Positions 1-9,533 of a DNA stretch of 64,000 nucleotides are shown here, one piece after another. The DNA is from Nitratidesulfovibrio termitidis HI1 (GTDB lineage Bacteria; Desulfobacterota; Desulfovibrionia; Desulfovibrionales; Desulfovibrionaceae). Each line of letters begins with the position of its first letter. Position 1 is the first letter of the stretch. The notes under the pieces were generated by a model. That model was not told where the DNA came from. It was given only the letters and a program-made list of their open reading frames with translations, and did no database searches. The position numbers and the translations under genes were made by a program. The DNA lies in the NCBI RefSeq assembly GCF_000504305.1, contig NZ_KI632512.1, positions 275,307-339,306 of the forward strand. The letters are read 5' to 3'.

Positions 1-708
<708 letters not shown>

Positions 709-782
709 CAGCGCGCGCCCAGGCCGCCTTGCCAAATCGGGCCAGGTCCCGAAGGAAGGGCCGGGCGGCGGATGGAATCCGG

Positions 783-820
783 AAACGGGAGGGATGCCGA
801 CATCCTTCCCGTTTTCTTTT
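783..820 (+). terminator. Rho-independent terminator after thiC
   Basis: A 14-bp stem (left arm 783-796, right arm 801-814, one G-U pair) with a 4-base loop is followed by a run of T residues. It lies 75 bases after the thiC stop and is oriented to end that transcript. The rest of the gap up to 989 shows nothing else recognisable. Confidence 0.85.
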
Positions 821-989
821 GCCGGTGGGGCGGCAGGGCATCCGGCGGGCCGGAACGGCAGGGGGAACGGACAGGGAAAGAGACAGGGAAAGGACAAGGG
901 CGAGGCGGGGCAGGGAGCCCGGCCCACGTGCGGTGGCCGGGCCATCCCGCACTTGCCACGCCGTAGCGCGGATGTCCCCGCGCTACAGG

Positions 990-3278
990 CTAGGCCCCCG
1001 TCTCGCGGTCTGGGGCGGCCCGCTCCGGCGCAGCCGCGATGCCGTCCCATCCGGCCACCACTTCCAGGCATTGGGCGGCACTCACCGGGCGGCTGAACAG
1101 ATACCCCTGAAAGACCTGGCACCCCAGAGCGACGAAACGCTCGAACTGTTCCCGTCGTTCCACCCCTTCCACTACGGTGGTGATGTCCAGGCTGCGGGCC
1201 AGTTCCACGATGCTGCGCACGATGTGTTCGTTGATGTCCCCGTGGCTGGCCTCGGTGAGCGAGCGGTCGATCTTGACCGTGTCCACGGGAAAATCGCGCA
1301 GGTAGCGCAGCGATGCGTGCCCCATGCCGAAGTCGTCGATGGCCACGCGCACCCCGGCCGCGCGCAGGCGGCGCAGGGCCTTGACGGTGCGCGTGTCGGG
1401 CAGCAGCACGGTGGATTCGGTCAGTTCCAGTTCCAGCAGGTGCGGGGCAAGGCCGGTGCGTGCCAGCACGTCCAGCACGTCACGATCGAAGCGCGGGTTC
1501 AGCAACTGGCGCGGCGCCACGTTGACCGACATGACGAAGCCGTCGGGCACCTGCCCCGCCCACGCCACGCGGCGGGCACAGGCGCGGTGCAGCACGAACA
1601 TGCCCAGCCGGTCGATGATGCCGGTGTCTTCCGCCAGGGCCACGGTGATGGGCGGCGCGATGCGTCCGTAAGCGGGGTGGCGCCAGCGCAGCAGCGCCTC
1701 GGCCCCGTGCGGGCGGCCATCCACCCCGATCTGGGGCTGGTACTCCAGAAACACTTCGCCGTTGCGGCCCATGGCGGCGGACAGATCGTTGGCCAGCGAG
1801 GCGGCAAGACGCCCTTCTTCGCCGGGGCGGCCGATGCACTTGCGTCCGCCCGGCCCCACCTCGCTGCTGTTGGCGGTGCGCAGCAGTTCCGCCAGGATGT
1901 GCCTGCCGTGCCGTTCGCGCAGGGCGTCGGTTGCCCGCACGAAGGGCAGGTACAAGGCCATGCCGAGGCCCAGGTTGACGGCCTGCATCAGTGACCCCGC
2001 CACGGAACCCGTGGCCGCGTACCCGTTGAGCAGGGGCGGGGTGGTCCAGACCACGTCGGGCAGGGTGTACGGCACCAGATGCAGCAGGGTGGCCGCATGG
2101 GCGGCGGTGGTCTGCGCCAGCGGCACCAGCAGGAAGGGGATCAGGTACACCGGGTTCATGACCATGGGCAGGCCGAACAACAGCGGTTCGTTGACGTTGC
2201 ACAGCGCGGGCAGCAGGGCCACCAGGGCCAGCCTGCGGGTGCCGCTGTCGCGGCTGGCGTACAGGATGGCGGCGATGAGGCACAGGGTGCTCCCCGACCC
2301 ACCCATGCGCGTGAACACGTCGAAAAAGGTCTTGGTCAGCACGAACGGCGGCGCCTGCCCCGCCGCCAGCGCCGTGGCATTGGCCAGCCCGGCGGGGGCG
2401 AAGATGGCGTCTTCTATGGGAAACAGCAGGTTGGGGCCATGCGCCCCGAAGAACCACAGCACCTGCGACAGACCCGTGTACAGCAGGCCGAGCCCCAGGG
2501 TGTTGCCACCCTCCAGAAAGGGCCGGGTCATGGCGGCGCGCAAGGCCGCATGCAGGTCGGGGATGCCGCCTTCCACCAGCCCCACGCGCAGCAGGCCGAA
2601 GATGACGATGGTCAGCATGCCCGCGGGCATGACGGTCAGGATGTCGCGCACCACCGGGTCGTGGCCCACGGCCTCCAGCGGCAGTTGCAGGCGCTTCACG
2701 TCCGACAGGCGCAGGAACAGCCCCGATCCGCCGACGGAAACGATGAACGCCAGAAGCAGGCCCCGGTCCATGGAGAACATGTCGCGCCAGGGCATGTCGT
2801 TGGCCGGGTTGGTGACCACGAAGAAGCAGGCCAGCACGACGATGGCGGACATGACCGGGCTGACGAACTGCCCGCCGCGCCGCTGGTTGTAGACCATGGC
2901 CATGGTGCCGCTGAAGGCGCACAGCACCGCCAGCGAGGCGACGCCGAAGGTGCCGGAAATCAGGGCGTCGCCCATGGTGATCCACGCGGGGCCAAACAGC
3001 GCGTCCAGTGCCCGGCGCAGCAAGGGGAAGGGCGTGTGGCGCATCATCAGCGCAAAGGCGCCCACCGTGACCAGCGGCAGCACCAGGGCCAGGGCGCGCT
3101 GCACCGCGATGACCACGGGCAGGTCGGCCACGCGCTCGGTCACGTCGGCAAAGGCCGCCGTCAGTGGTCGCCACCACGGCGCGGCACGGCTGGCCGCGTT
3201 GTCGGCGGCCTCGTCCCCCATGGTCCGCTCCCCGTCCGCGGGCGGGGAAGCGGTTTCTTCGGCGGCGCCCGCCTTCAT
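990..3278 (-). CDS. PTS EIIC-like membrane domain fused to a c-di-GMP phosphodiesterase (EAL)
   Basis: 762 residues. Residues about 50-465 form a multi-span membrane domain resembling EIIC permeases of the lactose/cellobiose family, including the block NEPLLFGLPMVMNPVYLIPF. Residues about 495-745 are an EAL domain. The residues expected for metal and c-di-GMP binding look intact: EALLRW, NVAPRQL, ELTES, IDDFG, VKIDRS, VVEGVE and FQGY. No GGDEF domain is present, so phosphodiesterase activity is the likely output. No EIIA or EIIB domain or gene is nearby, which argues against a working phosphotransferase and for the EIIC part acting as a ligand sensor or membrane anchor. The start is supported by GGGAGG five bases upstream. 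It is followed 30 bases later by a dehydrogenase gene on the same strand. Domain identities are solid. The sensed ligand is unknown. Confidence 0.85.
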   Translation of the reverse strand: MKAGAAEETASPPADGERTMGDEAADNAASRAAPWWRPLTAAFADVTERVADLPVVIAVQRALALVLPLVTVGAFALMMRHTPFPLLRRALDALFGPAWITMGDALISGTFGVASLAVLCAFSGTMAMVYNQRRGGQFVSPVMSAIVVLACFFVVTNPANDMPWRDMFSMDRGLLLAFIVSVGGSGLFLRLSDVKRLQLPLEAVGHDPVVRDILTVMPAGMLTIVIFGLLRVGLVEGGIPDLHAALRAAMTRPFLEGGNTLGLGLLYTGLSQVLWFFGAHGPNLLFPIEDAIFAPAGLANATALAAGQAPPFVLTKTFFDVFTRMGGSGSTLCLIAAILYASRDSGTRRLALVALLPALCNVNEPLLFGLPMVMNPVYLIPFLLVPLAQTTAAHAATLLHLVPYTLPDVVWTTPPLLNGYAATGSVAGSLMQAVNLGLGMALYLPFVRATDALRERHGRHILAELLRTANSSEVGPGGRKCIGRPGEEGRLAASLANDLSAAMGRNGEVFLEYQPQIGVDGRPHGAEALLRWRHPAYGRIAPPITVALAEDTGIIDRLGMFVLHRACARRVAWAGQVPDGFVMSVNVAPRQLLNPRFDRDVLDVLARTGLAPHLLELELTESTVLLPDTRTVKALRRLRAAGVRVAIDDFGMGHASLRYLRDFPVDTVKIDRSLTEASHGDINEHIVRSIVELARSLDITTVVEGVERREQFERFVALGCQVFQGYLFSRPVSAAQCLEVVAGWDGIAAAPERAAPDRETGA

Positions 3279-3308
3279 GCTGCCTCCCGGGTGGTGCGGC
3301 GGCCCGCG

Positions 3309-4277
3309 TTACGCCTTGGGCGCATTCACCACGTTGGCGGGCGCACCGGCCAGGAAGGCGCGGATGTTGTCCGCCGTGACGCGCATCAGGGTCTGGCGCG
3401 CGGTCAGGGTGGCCCAGGCCAGGTGCGGGGTGATCAGGCAGTTCTTGGCCGTCAGCAGCGGGTTGTCCGGACGGATGGGTTCCACCGCCACCACGTCCAC
3501 GCCAAGGCCGCCCAGATGGTTGTCGTTGAGGGCGGCAGCCACGGCGGCCTCGTCCAGCAGGGGGCCGCGCGCGGTGTTGATGAGGATGGCCCCCTGCTTC
3601 ATGGAGGCCAGGCGCACCCGGTTGACCATGCCGCGCGTGGCGTCGGTGAGCGGGCAGTGCAGGGTGACCACGTCGGACCGGGCGAAAAGTTCGTCAAGAG
3701 ATACGTAGGCGAACGGCTCGTACCCCGGCATGGTGCGGGTGTTGGGCGAATAGGCCAGCACCTTCATGCCGAAGGCGTTGGCGATCTGCCCCACGCGCTT
3801 GCCCATGTTGCCGAAGCCCACGATGCCCATGGTCTTGCCGGTCAGTTCGATCTGGGTGGTTTCCCAGAAGCACCAGTCCTTGTTGGCGCTCCAGTTTCCC
3901 ACCTTCACGCTGGCGTCGTGCCGGGCAATGCGGCGGCACAGTTCCAGCAGAAAGGCGAACACGTGCTGGGCCACGGCGTCGGTGCCGTAGCCGGGCACGT
4001 TGCAGACCGGGATGGAGCGCGCGGCGGCGGCGCGGACGTCCACCACGTCGTACCCCGTGGCCAGCACCCCGATGTAGGCCAGGTCGGGCAGTGCCGCGAT
4101 GGTGTCGGCATCCAGCTGGGTCTTGTTGGTCAGCACCATGTGCGCGCCCGCCGCACGTTCCCGGATGGCCTCGCGCGGGGTGCGGTCGTACACGGTCAGT
4201 TCGCCGAGCGCGGCAACGGCGTCCCACGGGTTGTCGCCGGGGTTCAGGGTGTAGCCGTCCAGTACGACGATACGCAT
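3309..4277 (-). CDS. D-2-hydroxyacid dehydrogenase (hydroxypyruvate/glycerate dehydrogenase type)
   Basis: 322 residues, NAD(P)-dependent, cytoplasmic. The nucleotide-binding motif is VGFGNMG near residue 150. The catalytic trio is visible as R in NTARGPLLDE, E in VDVVAVEPI and H in ITPHLAW. The last form is typical of glycerate dehydrogenase/hydroxypyruvate reductase, although substrate choice within this family cannot be read from sequence alone. I chose the internal Met (MRIVVLDGYTLNPGDNPW) rather than the 11-residue longer frame because GGAG lies seven bases before it and the family alignment begins there. It runs in the same direction as, and upstream of, the EIIC-EAL gene and could share its transcript. 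The divergent gene at 4427 leaves a 149-base intergenic segment for both promoters. Confidence 0.88.
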   Translation of the reverse strand: MRIVVLDGYTLNPGDNPWDAVAALGELTVYDRTPREAIRERAAGAHMVLTNKTQLDADTIAALPDLAYIGVLATGYDVVDVRAAAARSIPVCNVPGYGTDAVAQHVFAFLLELCRRIARHDASVKVGNWSANKDWCFWETTQIELTGKTMGIVGFGNMGKRVGQIANAFGMKVLAYSPNTRTMPGYEPFAYVSLDELFARSDVVTLHCPLTDATRGMVNRVRLASMKQGAILINTARGPLLDEAAVAAALNDNHLGGLGVDVVAVEPIRPDNPLLTAKNCLITPHLAWATLTARQTLMRVTADNIRAFLAGAPANVVNAPKA

Positions 4278-4426
4278 GGCAGTACTCCGAAAAGGTTTTT
4301 CTGTTGCCACGGGGCGTTGTGTCCAGTAAACCGAAACGTAACCTTCGGAATCCTACGTGAGTCCGCAGCCGGGGTAAAGCCCGGCGCCGCATCCGGGGGT
4401 ATCAGCCGCATACGGGACCGGGGACC

Positions 4427-6166
4427 ATGTGCAAGGCGCAAGCCGGGATGACCTGTCAGCAGTTCTGGGTGGCCGTGGTCTGCACGGCTCTTCTGCTGTT
4501 GGCCGTGTGGCCGGATCCGGGCGCCCGGGCGGCGCAGGACACAGGGCGGGGAGCGGGGCAAGTCGCCGCCGACCAGTCTGGCAACCTGTCTGGCAGTCCG
4601 GCAGGCAATCCGTTCACGCCTTTCATCCGTTCCGCCAGCCCCGCACATTCTTCTGAATCCGCACATGCCACGGCAGCCGCCAACGCTGCCGCCATCCATC
4701 CCTCGGGATTTCCCACCGGGCTTCTATGGGCCCAGAATTCCCACGCCGCAGGCGCGGCCCTCACCGGCGCGGCCCCTTCCGCCCCCGTGGGGGCGTCCGT
4801 CGCGTCCCCCCGTCCCGATCAGGCCGGGTTTGCGGAGGGCACGCCAACAGAGGACGAACTGGCCCCCGGTGAACCGGTGCGCCTTGGCATGTCCGCCCCC
4901 TTCAGCGGTCCCGGCGCGTCGCTGGGGCGTGAATTCCATCGCGGCGCGGCCAGTTGCCTGGCACGGGTCAACGCGGCGGGCGGGGTGCACGGCAGGCAGG
5001 TGGAAATCGTGGCCATGGACGATGGTTACGACCCGGAACGCACCGTGTGGAACGTCATCCGGCTCATCGAGGAAAAGCGCGTTTTCGCGCTGTTCGGTCT
5101 GGTGGGCACGCCCACGGTCACGCGAGTGCTGCCCCTGCTGGGCGGCCATCCGGAACGCACGGTGCCGTTGCTGTTTCCCTTCACCGGGGCGCGCCCCCTG
5201 TCCTTGCCGCGTCACGAGGGGCTGGTGTTCCGCCTGCGCGCCTCGTACGACGCCGAATTCTCCGAACTGGTGGACCGCCTGTACGGAGCCGGGTGCTCTC
5301 GCATCGCCGTGTTCTACCAGGCCGATGCCTATGGCCGCGAGGGCTGGGCCGACCTGCGCGACGCGCTGGCCCGCCGCCGTCTGTCCCTGGCGGCAGAGGC
5401 CTCTTATCCGCGCGGCGCGGGAAGCGACGCCGGCTTCACCCAACAGGCGGAGCTGATCCTGCAAGGCATGCCCGACGCCGTGGTCTGCGTGGGCACCGAC
5501 GCCGCGTGCGCGGCCTTCATCCGTGACCTGCGCGACCTTCTGTCCACGCAGGGCGCAAGCTGGCAGGCAAGCCACGGGGCAAGCCAGGGCACAGGCCAGG
5601 GCGCAAGCCCGCCATCCCCGCCGTTTTCCCGCAAGCCCGCCATCCCCGTGGCCATGCCCTCGTTCGTGGACAGCGCCCACCTGCTGGAGCTGCTCGCCGC
5701 CATGGGCCGCACCGCGCAGCGCGACTACACGCGCGATCTCGTGCTGACGGAGGTGGTGCCCGCATGGACCGGAAACCTGCCCGCCGCCAGGGACTACCGC
5801 CGTGATTTCGCGGAGATGGCGGAGGCCCCCGATGTGCCAGATGTGGTGGCCGTTCCCGGCGACGAGGCTGCCCCGCCGTCGGTTTCGGGCGGAGGGCAAG
5901 CGGGGATGGCGCCGCATCCCGGCGACGTGAGCTTCGAGGGATATCTGGCCGCACGACTGCTGGTGCTGGCGCTGGAACGCATGGGGCCGCATCCCTCGCC
6001 AGCCGGACTGCGGGCGGCGCTGGCCGGGCTTGACGGGCACGACCTGGGCGTCGGCCTGCCGTACCGCTACACCCCCGCCGAACAGGGGCTGGGGCTGGTG
6101 CGCTTCACCACCGTGCGCGGCGGCGTGCCGGTGGACCTGCGCGATTTTTCGGAGTGGCGGCGATGA
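4427..6166 (+). CDS. Periplasmic ligand-binding protein (amino-acid ABC receptor type) paired with a GGDEF-EAL sensor
   Basis: 579 residues. An N-terminal hydrophobic stretch (VAVVCTALLLLAVW) ending near ARA-AQ looks like a signal peptide. About 100 low-complexity residues follow, then a type-1 periplasmic binding fold beginning at EPVRLGMSAPFSGPGASLGREF, with the AMDDGYDPERT and GLVGTPTV segments usual in Leu/Ile/Val-type receptors. No permease or ATPase gene is present. Instead the stop codon overlaps the start of a membrane GGDEF/EAL protein by four bases (ATGA). This suggests the protein is a sensory receptor for that enzyme rather than an importer component. A repetitive Ala/Ser/Gly/Gln linker is encoded at about 5555-5615. 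An alternative start at 4448 cannot be excluded. Confidence 0.8.
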   Translation: MCKAQAGMTCQQFWVAVVCTALLLLAVWPDPGARAAQDTGRGAGQVAADQSGNLSGSPAGNPFTPFIRSASPAHSSESAHATAAANAAAIHPSGFPTGLLWAQNSHAAGAALTGAAPSAPVGASVASPRPDQAGFAEGTPTEDELAPGEPVRLGMSAPFSGPGASLGREFHRGAASCLARVNAAGGVHGRQVEIVAMDDGYDPERTVWNVIRLIEEKRVFALFGLVGTPTVTRVLPLLGGHPERTVPLLFPFTGARPLSLPRHEGLVFRLRASYDAEFSELVDRLYGAGCSRIAVFYQADAYGREGWADLRDALARRRLSLAAEASYPRGAGSDAGFTQQAELILQGMPDAVVCVGTDAACAAFIRDLRDLLSTQGASWQASHGASQGTGQGASPPSPPFSRKPAIPVAMPSFVDSAHLLELLAAMGRTAQRDYTRDLVLTEVVPAWTGNLPAARDYRRDFAEMAEAPDVPDVVAVPGDEAAPPSVSGGGQAGMAPHPGDVSFEGYLAARLLVLALERMGPHPSPAGLRAALAGLDGHDLGVGLPYRYTPAEQGLGLVRFTTVRGGVPVDLRDFSEWRR

Positions 6167-9100
6167 GGCGTTCGCGTCTGTTCGGGCGCACCCTGCGGGG
6201 GCTCATCGTGCTGTTTGGGGTGTATGCCGCCGTCACGTCCATCTATTCCGGCTGGACCCTGCACACCCTGCTGACCCGCGAATACGAAAGCAAGGCCCTG
6301 GCCATCGCCCGCGCCATCGCCGGGGCGGACCTGGAAAGCCTGATCGGGCGCGACGTGACCACCGTGCAGTCGCGCATCGACCAGTTTCTGGGCATCGACG
6401 GGGTGTCCTACGTGCTGGTGGTTGATGGCCGGGGCGAAACCGTGGCCCACACCTTCGTGCCCGTGGTGCCGGAACCGGTGCGCGAACTGGTGGCCTCGCT
6501 GGCGGGCGCGCGCATGAACGAGGTCACCGTGCTGCGCGACCGGCTGCATCTGCCCCCCACCCCGGATGGCCCGGCGGGCGGCGGGCATGGGGGAGGCCGC
6601 GAGGTGATGCACGTGACCATGCCGGTCTTTTCCGGCGTGGGGGGCTTCGTGCACATCGGCATGGACCGGGGGCGCATCAGCGAATACATCGACGGCGCCA
6701 TCCTGCGCCAGCAGGGGCTGGGGCTGGCCTTCTTCGTCGCGTGCACTGTGGGGGCGTGGGTGCTGCTGCATTCCATCTCACGGCCGCTCATGCGCCTGAC
6801 CGACCAGGCCCGCCGGGTGGCCGCGCACGATTTTTCGGCCCCGCCAGACCTGCCCGCCATGAAGGGCGACGACGAGATCGGCGATCTTTCCCGCGCCATG
6901 GACACCATGTCGCGCGACCTGGCCGGGCTGGTGGAAGGACTGGAGGATTCCGTGCGCCAGGCCACGGCGGAACTGGGCGGCGCGCTGGAGCAGCTTTCCA
7001 CCATCGTGGCGGGCATGGCCGACGGCCTGCTGGTCACCGATCCGCAGGGCATGGTGCTGCGCAGCAACGCGGCACTGTGCGAGATGTTCGGCCTGAATGC
7101 GGACCCCGACGGCAGGCCGGTGCGAGAGGTGTTCGGCTTCGTGGCGTCCGCCGTGCCGGTGCCGCCAGTGCCGGGGGACGGCATCCACGAATTCGCTTTC
7201 GAGACGGAAGAAGGCGAGGACATCCTGCCCGAGGCCGTGGTGCAGGACAACGCGGCGCTGCTGGCCTTTCTGGACGGGGCCGACGTGCCTGGACAGCCCA
7301 TGCCCGGCGTGTCCTGCACTCTGCCCGGCCCGTCAGCGGTGTACGCCACCGGCCTGGACTCGGGCCAATCAGGAACATCAGACTCGTCAGGTTCACCAGG
7401 TCCATCAGAATCATCTAAATCATCAGGCCCGTCGGGAACGGGCATGGCCCTGCGATCGGGAGAGGTGGCCGCCGTGCGGCGCGACGGCACCCCATGCTGG
7501 GTGGAACTTTCGCTGGTGCGGCGGCAGGTGATGGGCACTACCTACGGCATCTGTCTGGTGCGCGACGTGACCGAGCGCCGCCGCGCGCAGGACGCCCTGC
7601 ACCGTGCCCACGGCATGCTGGAGCGCAAGGTGCGCGAGCGCACCCGCGAACTGAGCCGCGCCAACGCCCAACTGATGCTGGAAAACGCCGAGCGCCGCAC
7701 CGTTGAGCAGGCCCTGCGCCGGGCCGAGGCGCGTTTCCGGGGCATTTTCGAACATGCCCTGGAAGGCATCTTCCAGAGCACGCCGGAAGGGCGTTTTCTG
7801 AGCGTCAACCCGGCCATGGCCCGCATTCTGGGCTATGAAGGGGTGCAGGATCTGCTGGAGGGCGTGGAATCCATCGGCGAAGGGGTTTATGTGGACCCGG
7901 TCCGGCGCGACGAGTTCGTGGCCCGCATGGAGGAGCACGGACAGGTCAACGCCTTCGAATTCCGGGGGCGGCGCAAGGGGGGCGAGCTCATCTGGCTGTC
8001 GGTCAACGCCCGGCGGGTGCCGGGGGCCGACGGGGCCACCATGTACTACGAAGGCTTTCTCGAAGACGTCACCATGGGCCACGAAAACCGCGAACGGCTG
8101 GAACACCAGGCTTTCCACGACCCGCTCACCGGGCTGCCCAACCGGGTGCTGTTCCACGACCGGCTGCAAATGGCCCTGAAGCGCGCCGCCCGCCGCCGCA
8201 ATTACACCTTTGCCATGCTGTACCTGGACCTTGACCGGTTCAAGGTCATCAACGACAGCCTGGGCCACGACGTGGGCGACGCCCTATTGAAGGTGGTGGC
8301 CGCCAAGCTGCGCGAATGCGTGCGCGACGTGGATACCGTGGCCCGCTTCGGCGGCGACGAGTTCGGCGTGCTGCTGGAGGAAACCCCCACCCGCGGCACG
8401 GCGGTGCGCGTGGCCCGGCGCATCCGGGCGCACCTGGCGGAGCCGGTGCGCATCGGCCCGCACGAGGTGTTCACCACGGCCAGCATCGGCATCGTGCTGC
8501 GCACCGACCAGTACACCACGCCCGAAGAACTGGTGCGCGACGCGGACACCGCCATGTACCGCGCGAAAGAGCAGGGGCAGTCGCGCTTCAAGGTGTTCAA
8601 CAAGCGCATGCGCGAAGAGGCGTTGCGACTGCTGACCATAGAGACGGATCTGCGCCGCGCCGTGGAACGGCAGGAGATGCGCTTGCACTACCAGCCCGTG
8701 GTGGCGCTGGAAGACGGTGGCCTGCACGGGGTGGAGGCGCTGCTGCGCTGGACGCGCACCGAGGGGGGCGACATTTCGCCCGCCGAATTCGTGCCCGTGG
8801 CCGAGGATACCGGGCTGATCACCTCCATCGGGGCCTTTGCGCTGGAAGAGGTGTGCATGCAACTGCGCCGCTGGAACGATGCCGGCCTGCCGCCGCCGGG
8901 GGTGGTGCACGTGAACATTTCCGGGCGCCAGTTCATGCAGCCCGGCCTGCCCCACGCCGTGGAGATGCTGCTGGACCGCACCGGCACCGACCCGCGCGCG
9001 CTGCGCTTCGAGGTGACCGAAAGCGTGCTGATGCGCCACGGCAGCCAGGCCATCACGGTCATGGCCCAACTGCGCGACCTGGGCATCCGGCTGTGCCTGG

Positions 9101-9441
9101 ACGACTTCGGCACCGGATATTCCTCGCTGGGCTACCTGAAGCGGCTGCCGGTGGACTCCATCAAGATCGACCGCAGCTTTGTGGCCGGGCTGGAGCACGA
9201 CCGCGACGGGCAGGCCATCGTGCGTTCCATCGTTTCGCTTGGGCTGCACCTGGGGCTGGAGATCGTGGCCGAAGGGGTGGAAACGCCCACCCAGGCGGAA
9301 ATACTGGTTTCACTGGGGTGCCGGTACGCCCAGGGCTTTCTGTACGCGCCGCCGGTTTCGGCGGGCGATCTTGCCGCCATGCTGGGCGCGGCGCCGTTTC
9401 CGTCCGCCGGGGGTGGTGTTTTCGCGGGGGGTTCGGTATAG
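6163..9441 (+). CDS. Membrane sensor with HAMP, PAS, GGDEF and EAL domains
   Basis: 1092 residues from the ATG at 6163, preceded by GGAG eight bases upstream. A GTG nine bases earlier is possible but less well spaced. Order: membrane segment about 10-30, extracytoplasmic sensor about 31-185, second membrane segment about 190-212, HAMP about 213-265, a first PAS region, a Ser/Gly/Pro-rich insert at about 401-426, a coiled region, a second PAS at about 525-640, GGDEF at about 730 and EAL at about 857. The GGDEF motif is exact and the upstream RxxD inhibitory site (RDVD) is present. The EAL side keeps EALLRW, DDFGTGYSSL, KIDRSF and EGVE. It could therefore make and degrade c-di-GMP, and the net direction is unknown. 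Co-translation with the binding protein at 4427 suggests ligand-gated control. Confidence 0.92.
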   Translation: MRRSRLFGRTLRGLIVLFGVYAAVTSIYSGWTLHTLLTREYESKALAIARAIAGADLESLIGRDVTTVQSRIDQFLGIDGVSYVLVVDGRGETVAHTFVPVVPEPVRELVASLAGARMNEVTVLRDRLHLPPTPDGPAGGGHGGGREVMHVTMPVFSGVGGFVHIGMDRGRISEYIDGAILRQQGLGLAFFVACTVGAWVLLHSISRPLMRLTDQARRVAAHDFSAPPDLPAMKGDDEIGDLSRAMDTMSRDLAGLVEGLEDSVRQATAELGGALEQLSTIVAGMADGLLVTDPQGMVLRSNAALCEMFGLNADPDGRPVREVFGFVASAVPVPPVPGDGIHEFAFETEEGEDILPEAVVQDNAALLAFLDGADVPGQPMPGVSCTLPGPSAVYATGLDSGQSGTSDSSGSPGPSESSKSSGPSGTGMALRSGEVAAVRRDGTPCWVELSLVRRQVMGTTYGICLVRDVTERRRAQDALHRAHGMLERKVRERTRELSRANAQLMLENAERRTVEQALRRAEARFRGIFEHALEGIFQSTPEGRFLSVNPAMARILGYEGVQDLLEGVESIGEGVYVDPVRRDEFVARMEEHGQVNAFEFRGRRKGGELIWLSVNARRVPGADGATMYYEGFLEDVTMGHENRERLEHQAFHDPLTGLPNRVLFHDRLQMALKRAARRRNYTFAMLYLDLDRFKVINDSLGHDVGDALLKVVAAKLRECVRDVDTVARFGGDEFGVLLEETPTRGTAVRVARRIRAHLAEPVRIGPHEVFTTASIGIVLRTDQYTTPEELVRDADTAMYRAKEQGQSRFKVFNKRMREEALRLLTIETDLRRAVERQEMRLHYQPVVALEDGGLHGVEALLRWTRTEGGDISPAEFVPVAEDTGLITSIGAFALEEVCMQLRRWNDAGLPPPGVVHVNISGRQFMQPGLPHAVEMLLDRTGTDPRALRFEVTESVLMRHGSQAITVMAQLRDLGIRLCLDDFGTGYSSLGYLKRLPVDSIKIDRSFVAGLEHDRDGQAIVRSIVSLGLHLGLEIVAEGVETPTQAEILVSLGCRYAQGFLYAPPVSAGDLAAMLGAAPFPSAGGGVFAGGSV

Positions 9442-9533
9442 CATGACACGCCGCACTTGCCCGCGCCGCCCGGGAACGGGGGCGGGGCGCGTGTCGCCTC
9501 ATGCGTGCTTCACTTCGTCGAACCGGAACCCTC

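Noticed and set aside
4330-4348. Short inverted repeat CCGAA-N8-TTCGG in the divergent promoter region
   Set aside because: Five-base arms are too short to be significant in GC-rich DNA without other evidence.
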